Part shown: one piece after another, positions 36,841 to 49,951 of the stretch | Layout of the letters: every line of letters begins with the position of its first letter | Numbering within the stretch: the stretch's first letter is position 1 | Assembly (NCBI GenBank): GCA_022749755.1 | Contig: CM040448.1 | Coordinates: 1,546,481-1,610,480, forward strand | Length of the DNA: 64,000 bases | Direction: 5' to 3' | DNA from: Azadirachta indica | Lineage: Eukaryota > Streptophyta > Magnoliopsida > Sapindales > Meliaceae | Notes under the pieces: generated by a model | What the model saw: only the letters and a program-made list of their open reading frames with translations | What the model was told of the DNA's origin: nothing | The model's database searches: none | Made by a program: the position numbers and the translations under genes

Positions 36841-39666
36841 TCACAGAGAATCAAGAGGGTCTTTGTTCCGTTCATCAAGGCTCATTCGGCGAATTTTCAA
36901 CGATGCGCTCAGAGAAATTGCCTGAGCTGGCTTATCGGTCTCCCGGATAATACCGTAACACCATGCTCCCATAAATGTTCCGGTTACTGGTCCGATGAAA
37001 TACACCCAAATTCCTTTATAGTATGAACTTGCAATTGCTGGTCCTAGTGTTCTTGCTGGATTCATAGATCCACCTGATACTGGTCTGATGATCACTGCGT
37101 GTTAGTTTTATGGTTATTTTAATTTTATATTTTTCTCTTTTTCCCTGTCTTGTTTTTGTTTTTTTTTTTCTTCTGTTTTTTTTTGGGTTTTATAGTATGG
37201 TGTATTTCAGGATGTGCGTTCTAATTCTTAGCATAGGATTACTGCCAATTTTTGCCCTAAAAAATGAAAATTGCTTACCCGGCCAAGATAGATGTTATGC
37301 AAACTGCAGAACCAACTGCAATACCTGCCTGCTCTCCTATCTGCAAAAATTAAATTAGTTTATCATAGGTTTTGTATGAAAAATATTCAGAATGTTAGGA
37401 TGCATTTGATGATGCATTTGATAACCGATGCTTTAAAAACCATGTTCTTAAAAGAAGTTTACGCATTTAATAATGTTATTAATAAAAATTTCTAAAACAT
37501 AAAATGACGGGAATGCATTCGGTATTTTTGGAAAAAGAATAAAATTATTGTAGAAGAAGGGGAAAAAAAACTTTCTTCGTTTTAAAAAATTACTTCTTTA
37601 GTTAGACATTAAAAATTTTTATTTTTGATAACTATTTTGCAGAACATGTTTTTCACATACTATTTTCAAAAGTGTAATGAAAGAAAATGTGATGTTTACA
37701 GCTTTAGTATCTGTTGCGACGGCTGAAGTGATGAACATCATCGAAAAAGTGACAACAATTTCCATGATTAGAGCCTGGAGATCTGATCCTGAAGGAGATG
37801 TTGTGCCAACATGTTTGATTGGGTGCAACAATACACGCAGAGTGAGTGCAGCAGAAATTGCTCCCGTGAGTTGAGCTCCTGCGTATATTGGTACCTTCAG
37901 GAGGAAAGGATAAAAAACATAGTTTACTTTCCCTTGAAATTATTGCTCGTTTGAAAATGTTATTAGTTTTTCTATGTTCGTTGACCAGTGCCTATCATCA
38001 TAACTGGCTGTTAAAACTGAACTGGGGGTTGGGGCACATTCCTAAACAAGTAGACCTACATGATATTCGATGTCGTGTTTTGACCCATGTGTGTGTCACT
38101 TTCTATTCCCTGAATCATTTTGGTCGTTATTCTAACATAATAATGTACCACAAGAGTAAGGACACCATGTGATATCACTAATATATATAAAATAATAATA
38201 ATAATAATAATAATAATTTTAAAAAATATTGTATTGGAAAACACATAGATGTGTTCTTTTACAATCAATTCACATATTTTTAGAAGTGTGTTCTTAATCA
38301 TATGTTAAGAGAGTTTTATTAGTTTCTAGCATTAAATCCAATTTATAACTCAATTTTATATTAACCATCATCATATATTATTATAAAAATTTCAAAATAA
38401 TCTAACTTAAGCTCTTGAATACTACTTTTCTTTTTATTTGTATTCTATTAAAAAGTTCATATATATATATATATATTACTTTTATCTATCAAACTTTTTT
38501 AATGTGTGTAATTAACAGAGGTTAAGAAAACTTCGTTAATTTTTATAGGTTAAGAGAACTCTATAAAATTTTACCATCTTCTTACATATTCCTGTACAAT
38601 CTAACCCAGCTAACTTGAGCCTTTGAATACTATTTCTCTTCTTATTCTAATAGATAAAAGAACATAAAATGCCAAATTTAAGGTGGCTATTGCAAGAACC
38701 TATAATATTGGTAGTTTCAAGTAGCCAGGCCTAAGATCAATTTCAGCACTGGAAGCTTTTAATTGTGTCCAAGAGTTTTCTGAACACAGCCCTTTGGGAT
38801 TTGATTAGGTGTGGATCTAATTGTAGCCACGCGTCCTCCACAAGGACTCTCTGCTATAGTGGCTTTTAACTTTGTCGGTTTCTCCATTAGCGTCTAGCAG
38901 ATCCTGAAGTTCATTTATTTTTAGATCTTGTCATTTTTGCTTCCAAGTTGTGGCTAGAATACATGAAGATGGGCCCAGACCCAAAACTATGGGCTGTGGT
39001 GGAAAAGAGCCCAGGGCACGACCCCACCAGCCACTCCACTCATTTGATCAAAGTGCACTCTCATGATGTGCGCGTAACATTCATTTGCTATCGATAAAAT
39101 CTAACCCCCAGGTCAAAGAAAAGTCGGATCCTATTCATTTTTTCCCCCCTTTTTCTTTATTAAAAATTTACTAAGCAAAGCTTGGGATTATCAGAAGGTG
39201 GTGGTGAACGAAGAATATACCTGTTTCCAGGGAAAATGTCGAACAGCTGCAAATGCTAGTGTGACAGCAGGATTCATATGTGCACCAGAGATATGCCCAA
39301 CTGCATAGATCATTACTGTTACTATGAGTCCTCCTGCAACTGATGCTCCAAGTTTTGATACTTTGTATTCATCGTTTGCACTCAGAGCAGCTGCCCCACA
39401 GGTCACAAACACCAGCAGATACGTCGCTATACACTCTGCAAAAACCTGCGCTCATATGGCTCAGACGATGTAATATAACTCATGTATATGCATGGCTTTG
39501 GGTTAAAGAATATATGAAATTGTATTTGCATGGAGTTTACCTTTTTGAGAAAACCAGGAGGATAATTTTCTTCCCAGAGAAGACAGAGGTTTTGCAGCTG
39601 GGAAACTGGGTTTTCCACAGAGACAAGCTGATCATCATGGTTTGTGGTACTGACGTTTGGATCCAT
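36841..39666 (-). CDS. NIP2-1: NIP2-type aquaporin, predicted silicon channel (Lsi1-like)
   Basis: Five exons on the minus strand: 39541-39666, 39221-39445, 37700-37894, 37279-37340 and 36841-37084, totalling 852 bases (283 aa). A plasma-membrane major intrinsic protein with six membrane helices. NPA motifs are at 100-102 (GAHMNPAVT) and 211-213 ([11 protein letters not shown]). By alignment to rice Lsi1 from memory, the ar/R filter is Gly80, Ser199, Gly208, Arg214, the GSGR set of NIP subgroup III. Exactly 108 residues separate the two NPA motifs, the spacing reported as needed for silicic acid transport. It may also pass boric or arsenious acid. Its 3' end lies 270 bases from that of SMC4. 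An in-frame ATG at 39711 would add 15 residues, but MDPN at 39666 matches the likely start. Confidence 0.93.
38190..38217. repeat. (AAT)n microsatellite in the long NIP2 intron
   Basis: An AATAAT run inside the 1.3 kb second intron (37895-39220), which otherwise shows no feature that I recognise. Confidence 0.7.
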
Positions 39667-42600
39667 TGTCAGCAGTTTATGTGGACAAATTAAGAAGAAC
39701 CTAGCTAACAAGTTTCAGAGAAATGGAAAATGATGGAGGGTTTTAAAGAAAAACAAAGAAAGGACAATGAATGACACTGCCTGATTGAATTCTTGCATAT
39801 AAATATAGAACGAAAAACCTTAACCAGCCATTTAATATATTAGAAAACTTGACTCTACTGTCCCACCCTCTCATGCGATTGTTTTTGTCTCACTTCCACT
39901 CACCCCATGTTGGGTTAGGGGGAAAGAGCATCAAATTATTTAAAAGAAATAGCATTAGATACTTCAGGTCCATAGTTGATAGTTCATCCTTTCATGGATT
40001 GCAGGTCCAGACTCTTGGAATAAGCATAATTTTTTTTTTTTTTTAATATTATACATAATCTGCATTTAATTTGAATAATATGATAAGTTCCTCTTATAAT
40101 TAATAATGAACTCCACATATAATGACTTCTTATTCGGAAAGTCTGCCTCCTAAGTCTAACTACTCACCTTAGCTGGGCGGCATGGAATAAGTATAACTTA
40201 TGATTGTATATATAAATGTGTGCGTGTAAATTTTTGTCCCATTGCTGAAATTGTCTTAAAATAACGTAATGTCACTGCTCAATATGAATTAATAAAGAAA
40301 TAGTTGATGTTATTTAAAAAGATAAATTAAATTTTTTGTCCTACTGTTTCGTTTTTTCTCTTAAATTATTTCAAATTGCATTAAAAGTTGTCAATTAACT
40401 TTATAGGTATAATAAGCAAAAGAAAACAACAAAAGGAAGGAGATAGGCACTGAATCTTACTTCCTTATAATGGCTGGCAATAACATAACAAAAAATATGA
40501 AAAAAAGAAAAAAAACAACAAATACGACATATATATATATATATATATGCTAGAAAATCTCCAAGAATCGATCTGAATGAAGGAAAATAAGGCACATGAA
40601 TTTCCTCGGAAACGAAGTCCAATCTTAAATCAACGGAATTTAAGCCTTACGAATTAAAATTAGTTAAAATTTAACAATATTATGTATTTTTAAAAGTATC
40701 ATATAAATATTTTCTCATATTAAATCCATTCTTTTTTGGGAAGGTAAGATTTAAAGGGAATAAAAAGTGGTCAATCCCCATAACAAGTGGCATTTTCGTT
40801 CAAAAAAATAAAAGGCCTACTTCCACTAACTTAAACTTCTTTTTCATTCCAATTATCTTTCCAATTTTTTATTTTTATTCCTAGTCAATGCAATTTCCAC
40901 CGGCTGCCTTAGCTACCAGCTTAGTTAGGTATTTTGATGGAGATATTCTTATTAATTTTTGGGAGAATGCCATTTCCTTCGTATTTGTTTAGCTAATATC
41001 TCATTATTCCTTATATTTCTTTTAATATCTCATCACTCTTTGACTCTTTTTCTTTTTTGATTTTTTTTTTCAATTTAATTGATTCATATTTAAATTATAA
41101 GTTAGTAAAATTAAAAAATTTGAATTAATAAAGGATAAAATTGAAACTTAAGAAGGTGATGAGATATAAAGAAAATAGAGAGGATAATAGAATATTAGCT
41201 CAAAAATCAAGGAAAAATCAGACATTATCTCTTAATTTTTTTAACATAATTTTTAATTATTTTAATTTATATCTAAAACAAAAAAGAGGGACTTGTTATG
41301 ATGTTAGAAATTTAGCTTAAGAATTTACCGTCCTTTAATTTATATAGTTTAATGCAATTAAAAATATATAAAGTTTATGTAAAATTTCATTTGTCATATA
41401 TTAAATCTTCACTCATTATTATTATTTAAAATAAAAAATTTTGGAAGCATCAAGTGTGTTATAAACTACCTCAATTATATTTGAATAGCAATTGTGTCAG
41501 TTTAATATTAGAATATATTTAGTAAATATTTTATATGTTAGCTGGTTTAATCAGTAGTTTTTTTGTTTTTTTTAATGTAATATATTTAAAAAAACGTTTT
41601 TGCTGAAAGTTGTGGGACATAAACTTAGTTGTGAGATAAATCAAGATCCAAGACAAGTTCGATCCAATTTAATTGGGTCGATAGATGTGAGCCTGCTGGG
41701 TCTTTCTGCCCCATTGATATGTTCAAGAGGCCCAAGTTTAAAATGATAAAATGAAAATAAAAACCTAAAAATCTCTTAAAATTTATTTGTTTTTAATATT
41801 TTATTGTATTTAATTTTAATATAAATACAATTGAATATCAAATCAATTGCATCACTTTAAAAAATTATGTCAATTAAATTAGTTTAATTAGCACCGACTT
41901 ACGCAATCCATTTTTAAAAACCCAAAAACAACTAAAATGATGATTTCAGACAATTAAACGAACTCTTCAAACCTGAAAAAAAATTATAATTAAATTTATG
42001 AATCGTTTTCGTTTTACAAAAATTACTGATTGGTACAAGCTCTGAATCTGTAGCGTTTCTTATTTTCTTTTTCTTTTATTTTGCAGAAAGAAAAATCCAT
42101 CTCATTGAAAGGAGACAAATAATGACAATTGATAAGCTAGTATGAATCACAAATTAAGCATTATGAAATAAACAATACGTTAATAATGCATGTTGTTCTT
42201 GGCTACTATTTATTATATATAAATATATTTATTTAATGAAAAAAAAATTGATACGAGAAGAAAATTGTGACACGTTATTGTCTGGGATTATAAATATATT
42301 GAAGAATAAAAATCAATTAATTAATATCAAAGTCATTGTCTTTTTAAGTATCTCTTCCCGGAAATTACGGGATGCTCGATAATCATAAAAGTGATTGTAT
42401 TATTTGGCATAAATTAAGTCCAACATTTCAATTTCAAAATCTATATTTATGATATATAAATATATATATATATATATGTAAGTATATACGTAAAATCACC
42501 TTTAATACAATATAATTTATGTGGTTAATTATAAAATAATCATGGGTAAAATTTGTCTTTATCATACTGTTTCAAAAGTGTACATAAAAATTCACTACAA

Positions 42601-45193
42601 AATATTTAAAAAATTAAAAAAATGGAAATTTAGACCAAGTCAAACCTGCCAACAAAATTCAGTAGTATGTATATATAGATATTAATTTGTTATTTAAATT
42701 AATAATTAATTAGTATTTAAATTCATTAATTTCACAACCGGCGGTGTGTCATGATCAATTTGAGGTCAAATCTATCTTTAATTAATATTTGAATGATTAG
42801 TCCACTTATATGCCACGATTTGTGTGTTAGTATTAATAATTGCTTAATTAATTGTGATATCTCATTATGTAATTTTAATTTAAATAACTGTCATGTATGC
42901 TGGGAGAAGGACAAACACAATCGATTATTAATTTATCATTATTAAGAATATATATATATATGATATAAATCCTTTCAACAAATTTATTGTTCTATCAAGA
43001 ATAGTCCCAAAGTTTATGTATATATTTCAATAAACAAAATTTTATTAGATCACGCCTTTGGAAAATATTGCCAATATCGAATTTAGGCACAAAATTTTGT
43101 AGTTAAATAATCAATATTCAACAATAGACACCTGGATGTTAATTTCTGTCAACATCTTTTAATATTCTTTCTACACATTTGACGAATTATTAATTAGGTA
43201 GAAAATATATATATATATAATTAATAATCTTTTTTTTTTATAATTTTTTACATTAATTATAAATTATTAAATTTAAATATACTTAACGGTTAAAATTATA
43301 TTTAATTATATAATTAGTGTATAATTAATATATATTTAAAGTGGAGATAAAATTAAATTAAAGGAGGTGAAATGAAATGATTTAAAAATTTGTAGGGGTC
43401 AAACTAATAAAAATAATATTTTAAAAGATTAAATTGATAAATTTTATTTTCAAATTAAAAATTTTTTTTTTTTGAGCCCGCAAGGGTACTGGCTCTGTCA
43501 TTATATTAAATATAATTTTAAATATTAGATATGTTTAAATTTAATAGTTTATAATTAATGTAAAAAATATATAAAAAAAAAGAGCTATTGATTCCGTTTA
43601 TATATATATATATATACATATGTGTGTGTTGAATTCGTCCATGATGAAATGAAATTGCTAACTAGATACAAAAACTTATAAGTATTTCTTTAATTTTATA
43701 TAATATATTTATTTATAATTAATTGTCTGAATTAAACTTAATATATTCTTTTTCGTGAAAAAAGAATAGTTGCCTTCAATATTTGGTGCGTGAATATTTG
43801 AATAGATATCCAAATCCAATTGATGAGTTCAATCCCATATATATATATATATATATTAATTATCTACACAAAAAATTGTCACGAGTTATTTTTTTAATAT
43901 CCTCATCATTAAAAAATTCTAAAGCATCTACATCCTTTCACTTGCGACCATTCAATCACATTAGTTATAAAATTATTTGTACATATATCAATAATGTATG
44001 ATGTAACATTTTGTTCTATATATAATTTGAAAGGACACTATCACGGATATTTGGGGTAAAAGAATGAAAAATAAAAAGTAATTAATTTTCTTTATTATAT
44101 GATGTGACTATATCTTAACAAACATTGAATTCTCCACTACAATATATATTGCTTAATTAATTACACATCTAGTCTGTTGCCTAAAAAAAAAAAATTAAAA
44201 AAATGAAAAGTCATATACATATATATATATATATAATAAAAAGATTTTAAGTGATTAACTGGAAAACTTATATATATATATATATGTATGTATGTGTGTG
44301 TGTGTGTGAAAGTCAAAGAAGTAAATATGATAGGTGAGACTTTTCAACTAAATTAATTTTTTCCCCATTAAATTAATTAATTAGCTACACCGTCTGCTTG
44401 AGCCACATGTATAATATAAAAATAAGATGATAATGGTCAAATTCATTACCATAACTTGTAAAAATAACAAGTATTTACAAATTTGTCGCTTATTTTTAAT
44501 TTGTTTTTTGAAATTAACACTTCAATAAGAATATATACTATCATTTATCATACTTTTTAGCAAATTTTAAAAGACAATTAAAAGGTTTGAGAAATTATTT
44601 TATGATAATAGCATATTATACCGATTTATTTAATGTTTTTGCATAATAAATCAATAATATAACTATAAAAAAAAGAAAATTTTATTAATTTTTATTAATT
44701 AAATGGCAGGGGTAATTTTGAGACAAGCAAACTGAAGTGGTGGTAATTATATGTTGTCTAAAAAGAACGACAACTCGACAAGAGAGATTAACACATTTTA
44801 CTTTTAATTATTTTTTAAAAAATAATTAGTGGTTAGGATTTTTTTTAAGTATTTAAAATAAGTTTAATGATGGTAAAAGGCTATGAGCTGAGGTGGTGGT
44901 GATATATATGCACATATATCTTCACCATTTATCACCTTTCTTTCCATTGATGATTCTCAAACCTTTATGATCTGTGAATGAAACCACAAATCGTATCCCA
45001 TGTAAACTCTAATCAATACTCAGCTTCAGATAAATCAATCAAAACTGTAATTACTGAAGATTACAGAATAGATAAATCAAGTTCCCTCTGAATATTTGTG
45101 TTTGGAAATTAAGGGCCATACAAAATCTAGCTCCATCCCTAGCCAGCCGGAAATAGTCTCTGTTCTGTCAATTTCTTTATTACTTCTTCCGTC
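39667..45193. other. Intergenic region of about 5.5 kb
   Basis: Upstream of NIP2 and of the first transporter exon. A TATATTTATA stretch on the minus strand at 39797-39807 could be the NIP2 TATA box. The remainder is very AT-rich, with (TA)n runs at many places (for example 40527, 42460, 43200, 43605, 43840, 44215). The last 250 bases are homologous to the regions upstream of the other transporter first exons. No gene seen. Confidence 0.65.
43330..43505. mobile_element. Possible degraded transposable element fragment
   Basis: A stretch ending in TTTGAGCCCGCAAGG...CTGGCTCTG, the kind of GC-rich end block common in old plant repeats. A similar-looking block occurs at 55895-56120 (CCCCGGCCCTCAGGCCCC at one end, AACTTCGCCCC at the other). 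Family cannot be assigned by eye. Confidence 0.3.
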
Positions 45194-45392
45194 ATGGAGA
45201 ATCGTGATCATCAGTTTTCTCTGAGAGTACCTCTTATTGTTCCGGACGATCATGAGCAGCAGCAACAAAAGCTGAATCACGTGGGGGAAAATAATATTGA
45301 AGCCGGAAGGGATGTATATCATTATAACACAAATATTTCTGGCAACACTTCTGCTTTCAAATCATGTTTCAATGGACTCAATGCCTTGTCAG
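45194..45392 (+). CDS. Type-A first exon of AVT1-like transporter unit 1
   Basis: Encodes a 66-residue hydrophilic N-terminus (MENRDHQFSLRVPLIVPDD...) ending in GLNALS plus one base of a Gly codon, then a canonical donor (TCAG|GTTCG). It is clearly paralogous to the first exon of unit 2 (57702-57867) and of the decayed unit (54789-54956). The nearest exon 2 is at 48729, with the correct phase; joining them would give 440 aa with a 3.3 kb intron. So this is either a distal alternative first exon of the gene at 48299-49951 or an orphan exon left by duplication. The frame and donor are intact, which favours use or recent loss. Confidence 0.6.
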
Positions 45393-45968
45393 GTTCGATC
45401 CTCTTCTCAATCTTAATTCTCTTAGTATCTTTTTTTCCTTTTCAATCGCCTGTGTGTTTTGTGTTATTGTGATCGATCCATCAATTCATCATTTGTTTTG
45501 TTGCGAGTGTAGAATAATATTAGATGAGTTCGAAACTTACGTAGAATGTAACAAGTGAAAGACAGGTTAAAAGAGAAAAAGAACAGCAGAATCCGGGAAG
45601 TTGCATTGCATGTCATGATTTTGTAGTTTTGCAATATGTTTTTTTTTTTTTTTTTTTTCTTTTTGCTTTGTTATTAAAAAGTGGTCCTCCGCTAATTTTC
45701 TGGAGGTGTTGCGACTGTTTTGGTTTGGCGCAACATGAAAACGAAGAAAACACTTCCAGAAATTGCCCGCGGAACACGTCAACTTCATTGAATTTGTCTT
45801 ATTCGGCGGAAAAAAAACAAGAAACAATTATTCCTCACCAGCGTTTACTTAATAAAATCAAATTCTTCTTTGCCTGCTAGCTAGCTTCTTCATAATTACA
45901 AATTCGCATACTCTTACGTATTTTTTATTTACTCTAGAAAATTATGCCCCCAGGTTTTAGCGTCCTGC

Positions 45969-46748
45969 GGGAAATTGACAGATGCCCACTTTAATGTTTC
46001 AGAAATGACACATAAACCCCTGATGTTTTGAGAAGTGACAGAGACCCCCCTGATGTTAGCTTGCCGTCAGCATGTTGGTAACATTGGAGGGGCAATTTGA
46101 TCATTTAACTAATCTTCATCTCCTCTTCCTCTTCTTCCTTCTCATTCTCTCTCTCCTTTCTTTTCAATTTCTTCTTCTTTCTCCTTCACTATCTATTTCT
46201 CCCCCGTAAATTTCTTCCTAATCCTTTCATTCTCCTTTCATCCTCCTCCTCTTTTCTTCTCTTTCTCCCTTTCTTCACAAAAAATAATAATAGTTCTCAT
46301 AGAAATCCCCTAAATTCTAAAATGTTAATTCTACCTTCCTTAAATTAATCATCTAAATTCTAAAATGCTAAATTCAAAATATGGAAAAACTTGAAATTGG
46401 GCAAAAATTTTTGTGACATTTCCTGTAAGTTGAGAAAAGAAGAGAGAGATAGAGAGAGAGAGAGAGGGATGAAGGGAGGGAGGAAGAGAGAGAGGGGGAG
46501 GGGTTATTTGGTTGGGTGGTTAGGGGGGCGGATGGGTGGCTGCAAAATTAAATTAGGGTTAGTTTTCTAATTAATAGGTTAGTTTACTAAATTGTCCCTC
46601 AAAAGCTAACGGTGAAATGACGGTAAACTAATCCCAAGGGGGGTATCTGTCACTTATCAAAACGTCAAGGGGATATTTATCGTTTCAGAAATATTAGAAG
46701 GGCGTGTCTCTTTTTCCTATAGCTGAGGACGATATCTGTCAATTTTCC
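45969..46748. mobile_element. Foldback DNA transposon with long inverted repeats, Mutator-like MITE candidate
   Basis: The left end (GGGAAATTGACAGAT...) and the complement of the right end (GGAAAATTGACAGAT...) match over about 150 imperfect bases, sharing TTTCTGAAA/TTTCAGAAA, GTTTTGAGAAGTGACAGA/GTTTTGATAAGTGACAGA, a CCCCCC block and a GGGGCAATTT/GGGACAATTT block. Inside, a CT-rich arm (46120-46260) faces a GA-rich arm (46430-46500). There is no coding capacity. Long inverted ends suggest a non-autonomous Mutator-like element. Flanking 9-base sequences match only partly, so target-site duplication is unproven. It lies between the two alternative first exons of transporter unit 1. Confidence 0.65.
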
Positions 46749-48298
46749 TTCAGCTTGCAGTAGGTAAAAGAAGAAGAAGACAAATATTCATATACCCCAT
46801 TGCAAAGATTTCTCAAGATAAGTTCTTAGAGTTGTTAATTAGGATAAGAGTTCGATCACACTTTCTTGTTTCCAATCCAAGTTTCGCACGAGTCTAGGAC
46901 AATTTTTTAAAGTTTAAAAACGAAGTAAAGTCATTTTGATAAAGAGAGAACTGTCATAATTTTCAATAAAGGTGGGTGTGATTAATGCACGATTACAATA
47001 TTAATCAATGTTAGTTTCTTGTCCGATTTCATTTAATGAATGTTACGGTACTGAAAATAAAGCCGAAAAACTAAAGTTGGAGCCCCATATTGGGTGACTT
47101 GAACAAGCCGTGCTTCTAGCCTGACACTGTAGTTATTGTTGTTCAGTCAATTATCTTCTGAATATTTTTCCTGACAGTGTAACGTTGATAGTATTTGTAA
47201 TGTACTAAATAGTCAATATAAAGAGTAGTAACGCAACCAAAATTTTCTTAGTAAGCATTTTAATCATTAAAAATATTGGACGGAAATCTTTAGCAGCAAC
47301 CTCCTGATTGAAAACACGGCCGTATACGTTTCAAACTTCGTAAAAAATGTTGACAGAAAACTGCTAGTGAGAACACACGAAGCAATTAAATTAATGGTTT
47401 CAATTCTTCATTCCTGCTATTGTTTTACCATCCTATCTCATCACTATGTGTATTTTGTTCAAATAAAAGTTTATAGGTCGTGGGAGAATTCTCCGTACAT
47501 TAATTACTTGATAAATAATTTTAATTGTGGACAAGCGTATTTCCTTTTCTTACTAGATCCACCTAGATTTGGCTTGACTATTCAGTCGAATTGGTCCCCA
47601 AAACTATTTATTTTGTGGGTGATTTTTCTTATAAATACACATAGCATGTGAAATTGTGAATCATCATCAGTGATCGCTGTCGACAATACACCTTCGTTAC
47701 GAGACAAGACGAGTTTGGTCTTTCTCAAGTTAATTAGTTAGGAAAATCAATTCGGCTAAACGAGGAAATTTATTAAAGACAAGGAAAACAAACTGCTGAC
47801 AAAGAGAAAAAATTAATCCAATCAGTAACTAGCCAGGGAACCCAGAATAGATAATCTAAAAAAGTTACTTTCTAACATGTAGTCTATACAACAATTAAAT
47901 AGAATTTTAAAACAAAACTAATACATATAAAACAAAAATATTAATTCTAAACATTCTTAAAAAATTAATGTTGTAACCAGAGAGGAACTAACGAAGAAGC
48001 AACTAGCAAGCATTCCAATTTTAAATTTGCAGACAATGATTCTGACACACCTTTAAAATATGTTTTAAACGAGTTTTATTTGAGAACATGGACATCTTTT
48101 ACACGCTCGTTATAAAGCTATCCGACCACCTATCAAAACCAGACAAAATTTCCAAGTTGTCTATAACACTTTTCCTTCAATACTTAAAATTATAAATTCT
48201 CTTTCTTCCTCTCCTTGGATCCTTACCATTTCTCTGCGTTTCATCTTTGAACTTCTCTCTGCTTTCTCTCACACACGGCAAAGAAAAAAGTTTAAGCC
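46749..48298. other. Intron or upstream sequence between the two first exons of transporter unit 1
   Basis: About 1.5 kb without a gene. A short block at 47030-47070 (GAAAATAAAGCCGAAAAACTAAAG..GGAGCCCC) matches 58785-58815 in unit 2, showing shared ancestry of the two introns. A TATAAATT at 48191-48198 and CT-rich leader just before 48299 look like a core promoter for the type-B first exon. Confidence 0.55.
48191..48198 (+). promoter_or_regulatory. TATA box of the type-B first exon
   Basis: TATAAATT about 100 bases before the ATG at 48299, followed by a CT-rich leader (CTCTTTCTTCCTCTCC). It suggests that this first exon has its own promoter. Confidence 0.5.
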
Positions 48299-49951
48299 AT
48301 GTCAAATGATGTTTCCTCCTTGGTGGCGCCTCTAACTGTTCATGAGAATCCAGGGCTTAAGCTTGAGGAAATTGAGGCAAATCTTCACGATCATCATCAT
48401 TCAAGTCATACCAACACCTCTTTCTTCACAACATGTTTCCATGGCCTCAATGCTTTATCAGGTCCTTGTTCTTCTTATAATTAATTTTCAAAACAAAAAT
48501 CTGTCATGGGTTTTCTATCGGCTGTTTTGATTTACTGCTTGTCCTTATTTTGCTTATTTTGGGCTTGTAAGAGTTCGAGTTTACTGATTTGTGTTCAAGG
48601 ATAGAGATTATTAGATTGGACTACTCCACAGTTTCTTACCGTTGTTTTGATCGAGAGTTAATCAAGAAAACAATGTGGTTTATGAACTTAAATTTATTGT
48701 ATGTTTGAATTGTTTTGGCTGCCTGCAGGAGTTGGGATTCTGTCGACACCATACGCACTAGCAACTGGAGGATGGTTGAGCTTGATACTTCTGTTCCTTA
48801 TTGCTACCGCGACGTTTTATTCTGGCTTGTTGATTAAAAGATGCATGGATGTGGATTCAAACATCAGAACTTATCCTGACATAGGTGACCTCGCATTTGG
48901 GAAGAAGGGGAGACTAATTGTTTCAATTTTCATGAATGTTGAGCTATACTTGGTTGCAACAGGATTCCTGATTCTGGAAGGAGATAACTTGGAGAATTTG
49001 TTTCCAAATGTGGAAATTGATGTGGGGGGACTCACAATTGGTGGAAGACAAAGCTTTGTTATCATTGTTGCCCTTATTATTCTGCCCACAGTTTGGCTGG
49101 ATAATCTCAGCCTTCTTTCATATGTCTCTGCCAGTGGAGTTTTAGCTTCTATTATCACAGTTGGATCAATTTTCTGCACTGGTGCATTTGATGGAGTTGG
49201 ATTTCACCAAAAGGGAACACTTATTAATTGGAAAGGAATTCCTTCTGCTATTAGCTTATATGCTTTCTGTTACTGTGCTCATCCTGTTTTCCCAACTATA
49301 TACACTTCCATGAAGAACAAACGCCAGTTCTCCAATGTAAGTAATGTTTCATTTCCCTTTCATTTCCCTTTCATTTCATTCTTTGGGCTATCTAATTCTC
49401 AGCTTATTTGAACACTGGAATTGTTGTTATTGCAGGTTCTTCTAGTCTGCTTTTTCTTATGCACATTCATCTATGCATCAATGGCAGTTTTCGGGTATTT
49501 AATGTTTGGTTCTGAGGTTCAATCCCAGATAACTTTAAACCTTCCAACTCAAAAACTGAGCTCAAAAGTGGCAATATACACTACCTTAGTCAATCCCATT
49601 GCCAAATATGCACTGATGGTTACACCAATTGTAAATGCAATCAAAATCAAGTTAGCGAGTCACTACAGTAAGCGGCCGTATAGCATCCTAATAACTACAT
49701 CTCTGGTAATCAGCACTGTGATTGTAGCCCTGGTAGTCCCCTTTTTTGGCTATCTCATGTCGCTGGTTGGAGCATTTTTGAGTGTCGCAGCTTCAGTTAT
49801 ACTGCCATGCTTATGTTATTTGAAGATTTCAGGCGCCTATCAGAGATTTGGATTTGAAATGGTGGTCATATTGTGCATTGTTTTGATGGGTTTTGGAATT
49901 GCAGTGGTTGGTACTTGTGTATCTCTTGTACAAATAATTGAACATTTATGA
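48299..49951 (+). CDS. AVT1-like vacuolar amino acid transporter, unit 1
   Basis: Exons 48299-48461, 48729-49336 and 49436-49951 join to 1287 bases (428 aa). The protein belongs to the Aa_trans family (AAAP superfamily), which moves amino acids across membranes with protons; AVT1 members act at the vacuole. After a 54-residue His/Ser-rich cytosolic tail comes the family start motif GLNALSGVGILSTPYALA, then about ten to eleven hydrophobic helices, including GFLILEGDNL in the third helix region and NPIAKYALMVTP near the middle of exon 3. It ends at IIEHL. The type-B tail (MSNDVSS) differs from the type-A tail of unit 2. Exons 2 and 3 are very similar to unit 2. Substrate is not deducible. AVT1I-like is my best guess at the subgroup. 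Confidence 0.9.

Noticed and set aside
45960..46757. Nine-base target-site duplication around the foldback element
   Set aside because: Flanks GCGTCCTGC and TCAGCTTGC agree at only about five of nine positions, too few to claim.
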